Shown here in pieces: positions 17,762 through 27,168 of a DNA stretch of 64,000 bases. Made by a program: the position numbers and the translations under genes. The first letter of the stretch is position 1. Every line of letters starts with the position of its first letter. Source of the DNA: Pseudomonas japonica (GTDB lineage Bacteria > Pseudomonadota > Gammaproteobacteria > Pseudomonadales > Pseudomonadaceae); NCBI RefSeq assembly GCF_013522925.1, contig NZ_JAAMQU010000006.1, positions 62,001-126,000 on the forward strand. Direction: 5' to 3'. The notes below the pieces were generated by a model. That model saw nothing but the letters and a program-made list of their open reading frames with translations, was not told the origin of the DNA and did no database searches.

Positions 17762-18455
17762 GCCCACCCCACAAGAAGCTCCGGAAGCGCTCGCGCCTGA
17801 TTCCGCCACGCTCTCCGAGAACGTGTTCCGGCGAATCCAGGCGGCCATCGTGGGCGGCGAAATTGCCCCGGGCAGCAAGATCTCCGAGCCGGAGCTGGCA
17901 CGGGTATACGGCATCAGCCGTGGGCCGCTGCGCGAGGCGATCCACCGGTTGGAGGGCCAGCGCCTGCTGGTGCGGGTGCCGCATGTGGGCGCGCGGGTGG
18001 TGTCGCTCAATCGCGCCGAACTGATCGAGCTGTACGAAATTCGCGAATCCCTCGAAGGCATGGCCTGCCGCTTGGCGGCCGAACGCATGACCGACGCACA
18101 GATCGACGAGTTGCGCGCGGTGCTTCACACCCATGAACAGGACGCCGCGTTCCAAGCGGGCGTGGGCTACTACCAGCAGGAAGGCGACTTCGACTTCCAC
18201 TACCGGATCATCCAGGGCAGCGGCAACCGCACCCTTACCCAAATGCTCTGTGGCGAGCTGTATCAGCTGGTGCGCATGTACCGCATCCACTTTTCCGCCA
18301 CGCCCAACCGGCCCCGCCAGGCCTTTGCCGAACACCATCGCATTCTCGATGCCATTGCCGACCGCGATGGCGAGCTGGCCGAACTGCTGATGCGTCGGCA
18401 TATCGCGGGGTCCAAGCGCAATGTCGAGCGTCATTATCAGGACGCCGTCCAATAA
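17760..18455 (+). CDS. prpR: GntR family (FadR/FCD) regulator of the methylcitrate operon
   Basis: A 231-residue GntR regulator, with winged helix-turn-helix (ISEPELARVYGISRGPLREAIHRL) at the N-terminus and an FCD ligand domain after it. Pseudomonas prp operons are known to be preceded by a GntR gene of this type that responds to methylcitrate-cycle intermediates. It sits 21 bases upstream of prpB on the same strand and probably heads the same transcript. I prefer the ATG at 17760 over the in-frame GTG at 17745; neither has a strong ribosome-binding site. The ATG overlaps the candidate operator. Confidence 0.88.
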   Translation: MPTPQEAPEALAPDSATLSENVFRRIQAAIVGGEIAPGSKISEPELARVYGISRGPLREAIHRLEGQRLLVRVPHVGARVVSLNRAELIELYEIRESLEGMACRLAAERMTDAQIDELRAVLHTHEQDAAFQAGVGYYQQEGDFDFHYRIIQGSGNRTLTQMLCGELYQLVRMYRIHFSATPNRPRQAFAEHHRILDAIADRDGELAELLMRRHIAGSKRNVERHYQDAVQ

Positions 18456-18476
18456 CAACAGCCTCTGAGGTGAGTC

Positions 18477-19367
18477 ATGAGTCAGCCAAGCAGCCCCGGC
18501 CAGCGTTTTCGCGACGCGGTCGCCAATGAGCAACCGTTGCAAGTGGTTGGCGCCATCAACGCCAACCATGCCCTGCTTGCCAAGCGGGCCGGGTTCAAGG
18601 CGATCTACCTGTCTGGCGGGGGCGTAGCGGCCGGCTCGCTGGGCCTGCCGGACCTGGGCATTACCGGCCTGGACGACGTGCTGATCGACGTGCGCCGTAT
18701 CACGGATGTGTGCGACCTGCCCTTGCTGGTGGACGTGGACACCGGTTTTGGCTCCTCGGCGTTCAACGTGGCACGCACCGTGCGCTCGATGATCAAGTTC
18801 GGTGCCGCGGCTATCCACATCGAGGACCAGGTAGGCGCCAAGCGCTGCGGCCACCGCCCAAATAAAGAGATCGTTTCCCAGCAGGAAATGGTCGACCGCA
18901 TCAAGGCCGCCGTGGACGCGCGCACCGACGACGCGTTCGTGATCATGGCGCGTACCGACGCCCTGGCCGTCGAGGGCCTGGAAGCTGCCCTGGACCGTGC
19001 CGCCGCCTGCATCGAAGCCGGCGCCGACATGGTGTTCCCGGAAGCGATCACCGAGCTTGAGATGTACAAGCTGTTCGCCCAGCGGGTGAAGGCGCCGATC
19101 CTGGCCAACATCACCGAATTCGGCGCCACACCGCTGTTCACTACCGATGAGCTACGTAGCGCGGAGGTGTCGCTGGTGCTGTACCCACTGTCGGCCTTCC
19201 GCGCCATGAACAAGGCCGCGGAAAACGTGTATGGCGCCATCCGCCGCGACGGCACGCAGAAGAACGTGGTCGACACCATGCAAACCCGCATGGAGCTGTA
19301 CGACGCCATCGACTATCACGTGTTCGAGCAGAAGCTCGACGCCCTGTTTGCCCAGAACAAGCGCTAA
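18477..19367 (+). CDS. prpB: 2-methylisocitrate lyase
   Basis: A 296-residue member of the isocitrate lyase/PEP mutase family that splits 2-methylisocitrate into pyruvate and succinate, the last step of the methylcitrate cycle. The catalytic KRCGH motif is intact (C124), preceded by the magnesium-binding region [13 protein letters not shown] strong GAGGTGA lies about six bases before the ATG. It is the first enzyme gene after the GntR regulator. Confidence 0.96.
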   Translation: MSQPSSPGQRFRDAVANEQPLQVVGAINANHALLAKRAGFKAIYLSGGGVAAGSLGLPDLGITGLDDVLIDVRRITDVCDLPLLVDVDTGFGSSAFNVARTVRSMIKFGAAAIHIEDQVGAKRCGHRPNKEIVSQQEMVDRIKAAVDARTDDAFVIMARTDALAVEGLEAALDRAAACIEAGADMVFPEAITELEMYKLFAQRVKAPILANITEFGATPLFTTDELRSAEVSLVLYPLSAFRAMNKAAENVYGAIRRDGTQKNVVDTMQTRMELYDAIDYHVFEQKLDALFAQNKR

Positions 19368-19425
19368 GCCTGGCGCCGTGATGCATTGCCAATTCTTATA
19401 AAAAATCCAAGCGTGGAGACTGCAA

Positions 19426-20553
19426 ATGGCCGAAGCAAAAGTATTGAGTGGGGCTGGCCTGCGTGGCCAGGTGGCAGGGCAAACCGCGCTGTCCACGGTA
19501 GGCCAGGCGGGTGCCGGGCTGACCTACCGTGGCTATGATGTGAAAGAGCTGGCTGAACATGCCCGCTTCGAAGAAGTGGCCTACCTGCTGCTGTACGGCG
19601 ACCTGCCCACCCAGGCTCAGCTCGATGCGTACCTGGATAAACTTCAAGGCTTGCGTGACCTGCCGCAAGCCCTGAAAGAGGTGCTGGAACGCATCCCGGC
19701 CAGCGCTCACCCGATGGACGTGATGCGCACTGGCGCCTCGTTCCTGGGCAACCTGGAGCCGGAAACCTCCTTCGAGCAGCAACGTGACGCCACCGACCGC
19801 CTGCTCGCAGTGTTCCCGGCGGTGATGTGCTACTGGTACCAGTTCAGCCACCACGGCAAACGCATCGAATGCACCAGCGACGAACGCTCTCTGGGCGGCC
19901 ACTTCTTGCACCTGTTGCACGGTAAAACCCCGGTCGAGCTGCACCGCAAGGTAATGGACGTGTCGCTGATCCTGTACGCCGAGCACGAATTCAACGCCTC
20001 CACCTTCGCCGCCCGCGTGTGCGCTTCTACCCTCTCGGACCTGCATTCGTGCATCACTGGCGCCATCGGCACCCTGCGCGGCCCGCTGCATGGTGGCGCC
20101 AACGAGGCGGCGATGGCGATGATCGAGAAGTTCGGCTCGGCGGAGGAAGCGGTGCAAGGCACCTTGGCGATGCTGGCGCGCAAGGACAAGATCATGGGCT
20201 TCGGCCATGCCGTGTACAAGGACAGCGACCCGCGTAACGAAGTGATCAAGGGCTGGTCGAAAAAGCTCGCCGACGAAGTGGGCGACACTGTGCTGTACCC
20301 GGTGTCCGAGGCCATCGACAAGACCATGTGGGAACAGAAAAAGCTGTTCCCTAATGCCGACTTCTACCATGCCTCGGCTTACCACTTCATGGGTATCCCC
20401 ACGCCGCTGTTCACCCCCATATTCGTATGTTCCCGCGTCACCGGTTGGGCCGCCCACGTGTTCGAGCAGCGCGCCAACAACCGCATCATCCGCCCCAGCG
20501 CCGAATACACCGGCGTCGACCAGCGCAAGTTCGTGCCAATCGAACAACGCTGA
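19426..20553 (+). CDS. prpC: 2-methylcitrate synthase
   Basis: A 375-residue citrate synthase-fold enzyme that condenses propionyl-CoA with oxaloacetate. Catalytic histidines are in GPLHGGANEAAM and GFGHAVYKDSDPR. Length and the N-terminal GLRGQVAGQTALSTV fit PrpC rather than GltA. GGAG lies upstream of the ATG, 58 bases after prpB. Confidence 0.96.
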   Translation: MAEAKVLSGAGLRGQVAGQTALSTVGQAGAGLTYRGYDVKELAEHARFEEVAYLLLYGDLPTQAQLDAYLDKLQGLRDLPQALKEVLERIPASAHPMDVMRTGASFLGNLEPETSFEQQRDATDRLLAVFPAVMCYWYQFSHHGKRIECTSDERSLGGHFLHLLHGKTPVELHRKVMDVSLILYAEHEFNASTFAARVCASTLSDLHSCITGAIGTLRGPLHGGANEAAMAMIEKFGSAEEAVQGTLAMLARKDKIMGFGHAVYKDSDPRNEVIKGWSKKLADEVGDTVLYPVSEAIDKTMWEQKKLFPNADFYHASAYHFMGIPTPLFTPIFVCSRVTGWAAHVFEQRANNRIIRPSAEYTGVDQRKFVPIEQR

Positions 20554-20618
20554 CCCGGCCGGGCGCGTCGCCACGCGCGCCCTGCCCTTTACCGTGCCCC
20601 GTGACCGAGCCGCTAGCC

Positions 20619-23213
20619 ATGAATACCAAGTACCGCAACACCCTGCCCGGTAGCCCGCTGGACTACTACGACGCCTGCGCAGCGGTTGACGCCCTGCAGC
20701 CCGGGGCTTACGCGACGCTGCCGTACACCTCCCGCGTGCTGGCGGAGAACCTGGTACGCCGCTGCGACCCGGCCACGCTGGACGCTTCGCTGTTGCAGCT
20801 GATCGAGCGCAAGCGCGACCTGGACTTCCCCTGGTTCCCGGCCCGGGTGGTGTGCCACGACATTCTCGGGCAAACCGCCCTGGTGGACCTGGCTGGCCTG
20901 CGCGATGCCATTGCGCGCCAGGGCGGCGACCCGGCGCAGGTGAACCCGGTGGTGCCTACTCAACTGATTGTCGACCATTCGCTGGCGGTGGAATGCGGGG
21001 GGTTCGATCCTCAAGCGTTCGAGAAAAACCGCGCCATCGAAGACCGCCGCAACGAAGACCGTTTTCACTTTATCGACTGGACCAAAAAAGCCTTCCGCAA
21101 CGTGGACGTGATCCCGCCGGGCAACGGCATCATGCACCAGATCAACCTGGAGAAAATGTCCCCGGTGATCCAGGTGCGCGAAGGCGTGGCCTTCCCGGAC
21201 ACCTGCGTGGGCACCGACAGCCACACGCCACACGTGGATGCGCTGGGGGTGATCGCCATCGGCGTGGGCGGCCTTGAAGCGGAAAGCGTGATGCTCGGCC
21301 GCGCGTCGTGGATGCGCCTGCCGGAAATTGTCGGCGTGGAACTGACCGGCAAGCTGCAGCCCGGCATCACCGCCACCGACATGGTGCTGGCGCTGACCCA
21401 GTTCCTGCGCCAGCAGAAAGTGGTAGGCGCCTGGCTGGAGTTCTTCGGCGAAGGGGCTGCTGCGCTGACCCTCGGCGACCGCGCAACCATTTCCAACATG
21501 GCGCCTGAATACGGCGCTACGGCGGCGATGTTCCCTATCGACGCTCAAACCATCGACTACCTGCGTCTCACCGGCCGCGAAGATCAGCAAGTGCGACTGG
21601 TGGAGGACTACGCCAAGGTGACCGGGCTGTGGGCGAGCGACCTCAGCGAAGCGGTGTATGAACGCAACCTGGCCTTTGACTTGTCTTCGGTGGTGCGCAA
21701 CATGGCCGGGCCAAGCAACCCACACGCGCGCTTGGCGACCGCCGACCTGGCGACCAAAGGCATCGCTGGCCCGTGGGAAGACATCCCCGGCCAGATGCCT
21801 GACGGCGCGGTGATCATTGCCGCGATCACCAGCTGCACCAACACCAGCAACCCGCGCAACGTGATCGCCGCCGGCCTGCTCGCCCGCAACGCCAACCGCC
21901 TGGGCCTGACCCGCAAGCCGTGGGTGAAAACCTCCCTGGCGCCCGGTTCGAAAACCGTAGCGCTGTACCTGGACGAGGCCGGCCTTACTCACGAGCTGGA
22001 GCAATTGGGTTTCGGCGTGGTGGCCTTTGCCTGCACCACCTGCAACGGCATGTCCGGGGCGCTGGACCCGGCCATCCAGCAGGAAATCATCGACCGTGAT
22101 TTGTACGCCACCGCCGTGTTGTCGGGTAACCGCAACTTCGACGGGCGCATTCACCCCTATGCCAAGCAGGCCTTCCTTGCCTCGCCGCCCTTGGTGGTGG
22201 CCTACGCCATCGCCGGTACCATCCGCTTCGACATCGAAAAGGACGTGCTGGGCATTGGTGCCAATGGCGAGGAAATCCGCCTGAAGGACCTCTGGCCGAG
22301 CGATGAAGAAGTGGACGCTGTGGTGAAATCCTCGGTCAAGCCCGAGCAGTTCCGCCAGGTGTACATCCCCATGTTCGCGGTGCACGAAGACACTGGGCCG
22401 AAAGTACCGCCGCTCTACGACTGGCGCCCGATGAGCACTTACATTCGCCGCCCACCCTATTGGGAGGGCGCGCTGGCCGGCGCGCGGCCGCTCAAGGGCA
22501 TGCGCCCGCTGGCGGTGCTGGGCGACAACATCACCACCGATCACCTCTCCCCGTCCAATGCCATCCTGCTGGACAGCGCGGCCGGTGAATACCTGGCGAA
22601 AATGGGCGTGCCGGAAGAAGACTTCAACTCCTACGCCACTCACCGCGGTGACCACCTCACCGCCCAGCGTGCGACCTTCGCCAACCCCAAGCTGTTCAAT
22701 GAAATGGTGCTGGAGGATGGAAAGGTGAAGCAGGGTTCGCTGGCGCGGGTGGAGCCCGAAGGCCAGGTGATGCGCATGTGGGAGGCCATTGAAACCTACA
22801 TGGAGCGCAAGCAGCCGCTGATCATCATCGCCGGTGCCGACTACGGTCAAGGCTCATCGCGGGACTGGGCCGCCAAGGGCGTTCGCCTTGCGGGCGTGGA
22901 GGCCATCGCAGCCGAAGGCTTCGAACGCATCCACCGCACCAACCTGGTGGGCATGGGCGTACTGCCGCTGGAGTTCCTGCCGGGCACCAACCGCCACACG
23001 CTGGCCATCGACGGCACAGAAACCTACGACGTGGTCGGCCAACGCACACCGCGCGCGCTGCTTACCTTGGTGATCCACCGGCGCAATGGCGAGCGCCTGG
23101 AGGTGCCGGTGACCTGCCGCCTGGACACCGCCGAGGAGGTATCCATCTATGAGGCCGGCGGTGTATTGCAGCGCTTCGCCCAAGACTTCCTCGAATCCTC
23201 GTCGGCAGCCTGA
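20619..23213 (+). CDS. acnD: Fe/S-dependent 2-methylisocitrate dehydratase AcnD
   Basis: An 864-residue aconitase-superfamily enzyme that dehydrates 2-methylcitrate to a 2-methylaconitate isomer. The three 4Fe-4S cysteines are visible: C406 in SCTNTSNP, and C472 and C475 in CTTCNGMSG. The swivel domain has GSSRDWAAKG. The ATG at 20619 matches the AcnD N-terminus (MNTKYRNTLPGSPLDYYDA); the frame extends upstream inside prpC without meaning. With PrpF next to it, it replaces PrpD, and no prpD is found in this operon. Confidence 0.96.
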   Translation: MNTKYRNTLPGSPLDYYDACAAVDALQPGAYATLPYTSRVLAENLVRRCDPATLDASLLQLIERKRDLDFPWFPARVVCHDILGQTALVDLAGLRDAIARQGGDPAQVNPVVPTQLIVDHSLAVECGGFDPQAFEKNRAIEDRRNEDRFHFIDWTKKAFRNVDVIPPGNGIMHQINLEKMSPVIQVREGVAFPDTCVGTDSHTPHVDALGVIAIGVGGLEAESVMLGRASWMRLPEIVGVELTGKLQPGITATDMVLALTQFLRQQKVVGAWLEFFGEGAAALTLGDRATISNMAPEYGATAAMFPIDAQTIDYLRLTGREDQQVRLVEDYAKVTGLWASDLSEAVYERNLAFDLSSVVRNMAGPSNPHARLATADLATKGIAGPWEDIPGQMPDGAVIIAAITSCTNTSNPRNVIAAGLLARNANRLGLTRKPWVKTSLAPGSKTVALYLDEAGLTHELEQLGFGVVAFACTTCNGMSGALDPAIQQEIIDRDLYATAVLSGNRNFDGRIHPYAKQAFLASPPLVVAYAIAGTIRFDIEKDVLGIGANGEEIRLKDLWPSDEEVDAVVKSSVKPEQFRQVYIPMFAVHEDTGPKVPPLYDWRPMSTYIRRPPYWEGALAGARPLKGMRPLAVLGDNITTDHLSPSNAILLDSAAGEYLAKMGVPEEDFNSYATHRGDHLTAQRATFANPKLFNEMVLEDGKVKQGSLARVEPEGQVMRMWEAIETYMERKQPLIIIAGADYGQGSSRDWAAKGVRLAGVEAIAAEGFERIHRTNLVGMGVLPLEFLPGTNRHTLAIDGTETYDVVGQRTPRALLTLVIHRRNGERLEVPVTCRLDTAEEVSIYEAGGVLQRFAQDFLESSSAA

Positions 23214-23237
23214 ATACCTTACCTGGAGCGGCCTGTG

Positions 23238-24419
23238 ATGCCCCATGCCCCACAAATCAAAATCCCCGCCACCTACATGCGTGGCGGTACCAGCAAAGGC
23301 GTTTTCTTTGCGTTCGATGACCTCCCCCCGGCTGCGCAAGCGCCCGGTGTGGCGAGGGATGCTTTATTGCTGCGCGTGATCGGCAGCCCCGACCCGTATG
23401 GCAAGCAGATCGACGGCATGGGCGGCGCGACGTCCAGCACCAGCAAAACGGTGATCATTTCGCGCAGCCAACGGCCTGATCATGACGTGGACTACCAGTT
23501 TGGCCAGGTGTCCATCGACGCCGCCTTCGTGGATTGGAGCGGCAATTGCGGCAACCTTTCCGCTGCCGTGGGGCCGTTCGCCATTGCCCAGGGCCTGGTG
23601 GATCCGGCGCGAGTGCCGCACAACGGCATCGCTACGGTGCGCATCTGGCAAGTGAACATCGGCAAGACGATCATCGCCCACGTACCGATCACCGATGGCC
23701 AGGTACAGGAGACCGGTGATTTCGAGCTGGACGGCGTGACTTTCCCTGCCGCGGAAGTGCAGCTGGAATTCCTCGACCCTGCTGCCGATGATGCAGAGGG
23801 CGGCGGCGCGATGTTCCCCACCGGCAACCTGGTGGACGAGCTCGAGGTACCCGGTGTGGGCACCTTCCGCGCTACGCTGATCAACGCCGGCATCCCCACC
23901 ATCTTTTTGAACGCCGAGGCGCTGGGCTACACCGGCACGGAGTTGCAAGGCGCGATCAATGGCGATGTCGAGGCCCTCACACGGTTCGAAACCATCCGGG
24001 CCTACGGCGCCCTGCGCATGGGCCTGATCACTCATCTGGATGAAGCGCTCACGCGGCAGCACACGCCGAAAGTGGCCTTTGTGGCACCGCCAGCCGGCTA
24101 CACCGCTTCCAGCGGCAAAGTGATCGCGCCCGAAGACGTCGACCTGCTGGTGCGCGCGCTGTCCATGGGCAAGCTGCACCACGCCATGATGGGTACGGCA
24201 GCGGTGGCCATCGGTACCGCGGCGGCAATTCCGGGCACCCTGGTGAACCTGGCGGCGGGCGGCAGCGAGCGGACGTCCGTCCGCTTCGGCCACCCTTCCG
24301 GCACCCTGCGGGTAGGCGCCGAGGCGAAGCAGGTAGACGGCCAGTGGCAGGTCACCAAAGCGATCATGAGCCGCAGCGCGCGGGTGCTGATGGAGGGGTG
24401 GGTCAGAGTGCCGGGGTAG
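23238..24419 (+). CDS. prpF: 2-methylaconitate cis-trans isomerase PrpF
   Basis: A 393-residue PrpF-family protein (diaminopimelate epimerase-like fold). It isomerises the AcnD product so that aconitase can hydrate it to 2-methylisocitrate. Family motifs include YMRGGTSKGVFF at the N-terminus, WSGNCGNLSAAVGPFA and GHPSGTLRVGAE. GGAG at 23224-23227 serves either the GTG at 23235 or the ATG at 23238; I take the ATG. It is the last gene of the prp operon here; a minus-strand AraC gene begins the next unit. Confidence 0.95.
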   Translation: MPHAPQIKIPATYMRGGTSKGVFFAFDDLPPAAQAPGVARDALLLRVIGSPDPYGKQIDGMGGATSSTSKTVIISRSQRPDHDVDYQFGQVSIDAAFVDWSGNCGNLSAAVGPFAIAQGLVDPARVPHNGIATVRIWQVNIGKTIIAHVPITDGQVQETGDFELDGVTFPAAEVQLEFLDPAADDAEGGGAMFPTGNLVDELEVPGVGTFRATLINAGIPTIFLNAEALGYTGTELQGAINGDVEALTRFETIRAYGALRMGLITHLDEALTRQHTPKVAFVAPPAGYTASSGKVIAPEDVDLLVRALSMGKLHHAMMGTAAVAIGTAAAIPGTLVNLAAGGSERTSVRFGHPSGTLRVGAEAKQVDGQWQVTKAIMSRSARVLMEGWVRVPG

Positions 24420-24434
24420 GAAGGAAGCCGGCCA

Positions 24435-25373
24435 TCAATGGGACGACACAAACACCGACGGGCTGGCGGGCGCGGGCAAGGCATAGGTGGCCTTCATCCA
24501 CTGCACCTCGGCTACCGGCGTGCGGCCGAAGAACCGCTTGAACTCCCGGCTGAACTGCGACGGGCTTTCGTAGCCCACCGCGAAGGCCGCCGCAGCGGCG
24601 GACATGTCGCTGCGCAACATCAACAGCCTGGCCTGATGCAACCGTGTGGATTTCAGGTATTGCATGGGCGTGGAATCGGTCACCCGGCGAAAATGAAGGT
24701 GGAAGCTGGGCACGCTCATGGTCGCTTCCCGCGCCAGCGCTTCCACGCTCAAACCCTCCTGGTAATGGCTATGGATCTTACGGATGGCACGGGTGACCCT
24801 GGCGAAGTGGCCCTGTTGATTGAGCGCCGCCCGCAACGACCCCCCCTGCTCTCCGGTGAGGATCCGGTAGTAGAGCTCCCTTACCAGCGCCGGGCCAAGG
24901 ATCACCGCGTCATCCGGATGGTTCATGGCTTCGAGAAACCGTAACGTAGAGTCTGCCAGGCGGTCGTCCATCGGCGATGAGTACATCCCCTTGGGGGGCG
25001 ATCTGGTGGGCCCGATTGCGCTATCGACCTCCATCAGCAGCTCGTTGGCCAGCCGAAAGTCCAGCCGCATGTACACCGCCAGCATGGGCTCGCCTGGGCT
25101 GGCGTCGGTTTCCATGGTAAAGGGCACAGGCACGGACACCACGAGATAATGCTGGGCGTCGTAGACATACACGTCCTCGCCCAGGTACCCCCGCTTGCGG
25201 CCCTGACAGAGGATCACAATGCCGGGATCGTACAACACCGGCGTACGCCGCAGCGGTTGGTTGGAGCGCAAAAAGCGCACGTCGCTCAGAGCGCTGAGGT
25301 TGTAACCCTCTACCGGGGCGAGTACCTCCATCAACTGCACCATGCGCGCGGTGCGTGCCGAGCGATGTTCCAT
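24435..25373 (-). CDS. AraC family regulator with AraC_N domain
   Basis: A 312-residue regulator. The N-terminal domain (about residues 20-170) matches the AraC_N type, with ILCQGRKRGYLGEDVYVYDAQHYLVVSVPVPF. The C-terminal domain has two helix-turn-helix motifs (VEALAREATMSVPSFHLHFRR and AAFAVGYESPSQFSREFKRFFG). YqhC, which controls aldehyde reductases, is a known family member. The gene lies 24 bases downstream of an SDR gene on the same strand, so the two may form an operon, an arrangement less common than divergence. Confidence 0.88.
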   Translation of the reverse strand: MEHRSARTARMVQLMEVLAPVEGYNLSALSDVRFLRSNQPLRRTPVLYDPGIVILCQGRKRGYLGEDVYVYDAQHYLVVSVPVPFTMETDASPGEPMLAVYMRLDFRLANELLMEVDSAIGPTRSPPKGMYSSPMDDRLADSTLRFLEAMNHPDDAVILGPALVRELYYRILTGEQGGSLRAALNQQGHFARVTRAIRKIHSHYQEGLSVEALAREATMSVPSFHLHFRRVTDSTPMQYLKSTRLHQARLLMLRSDMSAAAAAFAVGYESPSQFSREFKRFFGRTPVAEVQWMKATYALPAPASPSVFVSSH

Positions 25374-25397
25374 CGGAGTAGCCCTTTCCTGGCAGTT

Positions 25398-26228
25398 TCA
25401 GCCGTCGGTCGAACGCGTGAGCGTTGCCCATTGCTCGATCTCTTGCAACCTGTCGGCATGGTGATCGCGCACCAGCGCCAAAGCATCGCTGCCCAGCAAG
25501 AGGTGCGCCGGCGGCCGTGGGTTGTCGATAACCTGCAGAATAGCCCGCGCGGCCTTGAGCGGGTCGCCCAGCTGCTTGCCGCTTTTCTCATGGCGCGCCT
25601 GTCGCACCGGGTCGAAGCTGGCGTCGTAATCGGCGATACGCCTGGGCGTTCGCTGCATGGACCTGCCCGCCCAGTCGGTACGAAAAGAGCCCGGCGCTAC
25701 CGCCGTCACGTGCACATTGAAGGGCGCCAGCTCCTTGCCTAGCGCATCGGAGATACCCTCCAGCGCAAACTTGCTGCCGCAATACCAGGCGATGCCAGGC
25801 ATGGTAATGCTGCCGCCCATGGAGGTGATGTTGATGATGTGCCCACAGCGCCGCCCACGCATGGTTGGCACGAACGCCTTGGTGACCGCCACCGCGCCGA
25901 ACACGTTCACATCGAATTGCTGACGCAATTCCTCCAGCGAAGACTCTTCGAACAAACCTTCATGCCCGTAACCTGCATTGTTGACCAGCACATCGACCGC
26001 ACCAAAGCGCTGCTGGGCGTCAGCCACCACAGCGGCCACCAGTTCGAAGTTTGTAACGTCCAGGAGCACCGCGTGGGCGTTCGGCCCATTGGCTTCGAAA
26101 GCTTCGAGCGCGGCCTGGTTGCGCACCGTACCAATCACTCGATGGCCGGCCGCGAGGGCTTCGTTGGCCAGCGCCTGGCCGAAGCCGCTGCTGATACCGG
26201 TGATGAAAAAGGTTTTTGAAGTCGCCAT
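25398..26228 (-). CDS. Short-chain dehydrogenase/reductase (oxidoreductase)
   Basis: A 276-residue classical SDR. It has the cofactor motif TGISSGFGQALA near the N-terminus, the structural NNAGYGHEG and the catalytic YCGSK (Tyr and Lys), with the serine in the preceding ITSMGG strand. The longer C-terminal part resembles SDRs often annotated as retinol/steroid-dehydrogenase-like. It is followed closely by the AraC regulator, which could sense its substrate. The substrate is unknown. Confidence 0.87.
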   Translation of the reverse strand: MATSKTFFITGISSGFGQALANEALAAGHRVIGTVRNQAALEAFEANGPNAHAVLLDVTNFELVAAVVADAQQRFGAVDVLVNNAGYGHEGLFEESSLEELRQQFDVNVFGAVAVTKAFVPTMRGRRCGHIINITSMGGSITMPGIAWYCGSKFALEGISDALGKELAPFNVHVTAVAPGSFRTDWAGRSMQRTPRRIADYDASFDPVRQARHEKSGKQLGDPLKAARAILQVIDNPRPPAHLLLGSDALALVRDHHADRLQEIEQWATLTRSTDG

Positions 26229-26349
26229 GGCCGTGTCTCAGTAAAGGGACCGTTAGCGTAACCAGCCCCAACCGAAGCGCCATTGCCCACGCTTACACAG
26301 GTATTGCCTATTCCTATGGACCACACGAGGGGCGACCGCGAAGCAGCCC

Positions 26350-27123
26350 TCAGCTCATCCAGTTCCCGCCGTCCACGTTATAGGTTTGCGCCACCACGTA
26401 ATCGCTCTCGGCCGAGGCGAGAAACACGGCCATGCCTACAAGGTCCTCGGCGGTGGCCATTCGGCCGAAGGGTACCTCCTGGCCTACCAGGCGTTTTTTC
26501 TCGCCAAGGGGGCGGTTCTCGTACCTGGCGAATAACGCGTCCACGCCGTCCCAGTGCTCGCCGTCCACCACCCCGGGTGCGATGGCGTTCACGTTGATGC
26601 CCTGCTTGATCAGGTTCAGCCCTGCCGATTGCGTGAGGCTGATCACCGCGGCCTTGGTGGCGCAATAGACCGCTACCAGTGGCTCCCCTCGCCGCCCGGC
26701 CTGGCTGGCCATGTTGATGATTTTCCCGCCGTGGCCCTGGGCGATCATCTGCCGGGCGGCCGCTTGAAGGGTGAACAAGGTGCCCGCCACATTGATCGAA
26801 AACAGCCGGTCATAACTCTCGCGGCTGATCTCCACGATGGGCGCCAGATCAAACAGCGCCGCGTTGTTTACCAGAATATCCAGCTTGCCAGCCCTGGCCG
26901 CCACCGCCGCGATTGCGGCGTCTATGGAGCCCTGGTCAGTCACGTCCATGCGCACGGCGTAGGCGCCCGGGCCGAGCTCACGGGCCGTGGCTTCCGCCCG
27001 TTCAAGGTTGATGTCGGCAATGGCCACCGTTGCGCCTTCTCTTATATAAGCCTGTGCGAAGGTGCGGCCGATACCCCGCGCCGAGCCCGTGATCAATGCA
27101 CTTTTACCGTCCAGTCGTTTCAT
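26350..27123 (-). CDS. Sorbitol (L-iditol 2-) dehydrogenase-like SDR
   Basis: A 257-residue SDR resembling the SmoS/polyol dehydrogenase group that oxidises sorbitol to fructose. Motifs are TGSARGIGR, NNAALFDLAP, serine in INMASQAG and YCATK, and the C-terminus ends YNVDGGNWMS as in that group. It lies 45 bases downstream of the mannitol/sorbitol binding protein, on the same strand. With the fructokinase across the divergent promoter it would give a route polyol to fructose to fructose-6-phosphate. AGGAA and AGGT stretches precede the ATG at 27123. Confidence 0.85.
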   Translation of the reverse strand: MKRLDGKSALITGSARGIGRTFAQAYIREGATVAIADINLERAEATARELGPGAYAVRMDVTDQGSIDAAIAAVAARAGKLDILVNNAALFDLAPIVEISRESYDRLFSINVAGTLFTLQAAARQMIAQGHGGKIINMASQAGRRGEPLVAVYCATKAAVISLTQSAGLNLIKQGINVNAIAPGVVDGEHWDGVDALFARYENRPLGEKKRLVGQEVPFGRMATAEDLVGMAVFLASAESDYVVAQTYNVDGGNWMS

Positions 27124-27168
27124 ACCTGCGTTCCTGCGAAGAGTTAAGTTGCCAGCGAGCAGACGTGG

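Noticed and set aside
20613..22850. 745-residue open frame antisense to acnD
   Set aside because: Composition is typical of antisense GC-rich frames and the plus strand encodes a full AcnD.
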